Source of the DNA: DASPKX01 sp035627835
GTDB taxonomy: Bacteria > Verrucomicrobiota > Verrucomicrobiia > Limisphaerales > SXQI01
Direction: 5' to 3'
Assembly (NCBI GenBank): GCA_035627835.1
Contig: DASPKX010000077.1
Coordinates: forward strand, 1 to 41,497
DNA length: 41,497 nucleotides
Positions 41,347-41,497 of this stretch are shown here, in pieces. The notes beneath the pieces were generated by a model. It ran no database searches and was not told where the DNA came from. It saw only the letters and a program-made list of their open reading frames with translations. Every line of letters starts with the position of its first letter. The first letter of the stretch is position 1. The translations under genes and the position numbers were made by a program.

Positions 41347-41497
41347 TCAGGACCAACGCATCTGCGTGCTTCCCTTCGTTGTTTTCGTCTGCACCACTTT
41401 CCCTCGCGTGCGAATCGGCCGGCGCATCACCCCGCGCGAGGTCCAGCTCGTCAGCATTCCAGGAGCGCTCTGTGGAGCCACGCTCTTCATCTGCTGC
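41347..41497 (-). CDS. C-terminal end of an unknown basic protein (cut by window edge)
   Basis: A minus-strand frame is open from the right edge to TGA at 41347-41349, giving about 50 residues that end GVMRRPIRTRGKVVQTKTTK and then GSTQMRWS. It is rich in Arg, Lys, Thr and Ser. The 130-residue gene starts 40 bases further on the same strand. One other frame is also open across this short stretch, so the call rests on the basic composition and on the stop lying just before a well-marked ribosome binding site. Nothing more can be said without sequence to the right. Confidence 0.5.
   Translation of the reverse strand, partial: QQMKSVAPQSAPGMLTSWTSRGVMRRPIRTRGKVVQTKTTKGSTQMRWS

Overview
The window looks like chromosomal DNA from a member of the PVC group, most likely Verrucomicrobiota. 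The supporting marks are: the tail of a large PVC-type heme-binding protein at the left edge; a DUF1549/DUF1553 (PSD1) plus planctomycete-cytochrome gene followed by a TAT-exported DUF1501 gene; a type II pseudopilin-like protein of the 'H-X9-DG' style; a secreted protein ending in the typical '...KRFFRLRF' tail; and very few Shine-Dalgarno sequences. This placement is inference from gene families, not from a marker gene such as 16S rRNA.

Layout, left to right. (1) 1-1385: C-terminal part of a heme-binding/carbohydrate-binding/HEAT-like protein, then a small two-helix membrane protein on the minus strand. (2) 1716-6248: a tightly coupled four-gene operon (nucleotide-sugar epimerase, M20 deacylase, GT4 glycosyltransferase, Wzx-like flippase), probably for a cell-surface glycan, closed by a strong terminator at 6361-6391. 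(3) 6582-13377, perhaps to 14498: a stressosome operon (RsbR, RsbS, RsbT, an ATPase-SpoIIE phosphatase, a hybrid histidine kinase with an RsbT-like domain fused to its N-terminus, and a REC-PAS-PAS-PAS histidine kinase), followed by a LOG-family nucleosidase. (4) 14562-16309: ammonium transporter and PII protein. (5) 16364-24912: a pseudopilin, then minus-strand agmatine deiminase, a conserved unknown, Ku and an FRG-domain protein, and plus-strand HAD phosphatase, Ser/Thr kinase, N-carbamoylputrescine amidase, an RmlD-like reductase and glutamyl-Q tRNA(Asp) synthetase. The two agmatine-to-putrescine enzymes are both present but about 4 kb apart on opposite strands. (6) 24970-31547: mixed housekeeping and exported proteins. 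(7) 31614-35518: the PSD1/DUF1501 pair.

(8) 35519-41497: a change of character. All credible genes are on the minus strand and none belongs to a metabolic family I recognise: a truncated basic protein at the right edge, a 130-residue protein with a good ribosome binding site, an intrinsic terminator, a 1255-residue protein, a 97-residue Cys-rich protein overlapping it by 4 bases, a 12-bp tandem repeat array, and a 221-residue helical protein. This looks like a stretch of phage or other mobile-element structural genes entering from the right, but no integrase, capsid or terminase is recognisable inside the window.

The most interesting parts are the stressosome operon, with an RsbT-type switch domain built into a histidine kinase, and the unassigned module at the right end, with its terminator directly before the start codon of the giant gene and its repeat array. 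No rRNA, tRNA or CRISPR array was found.
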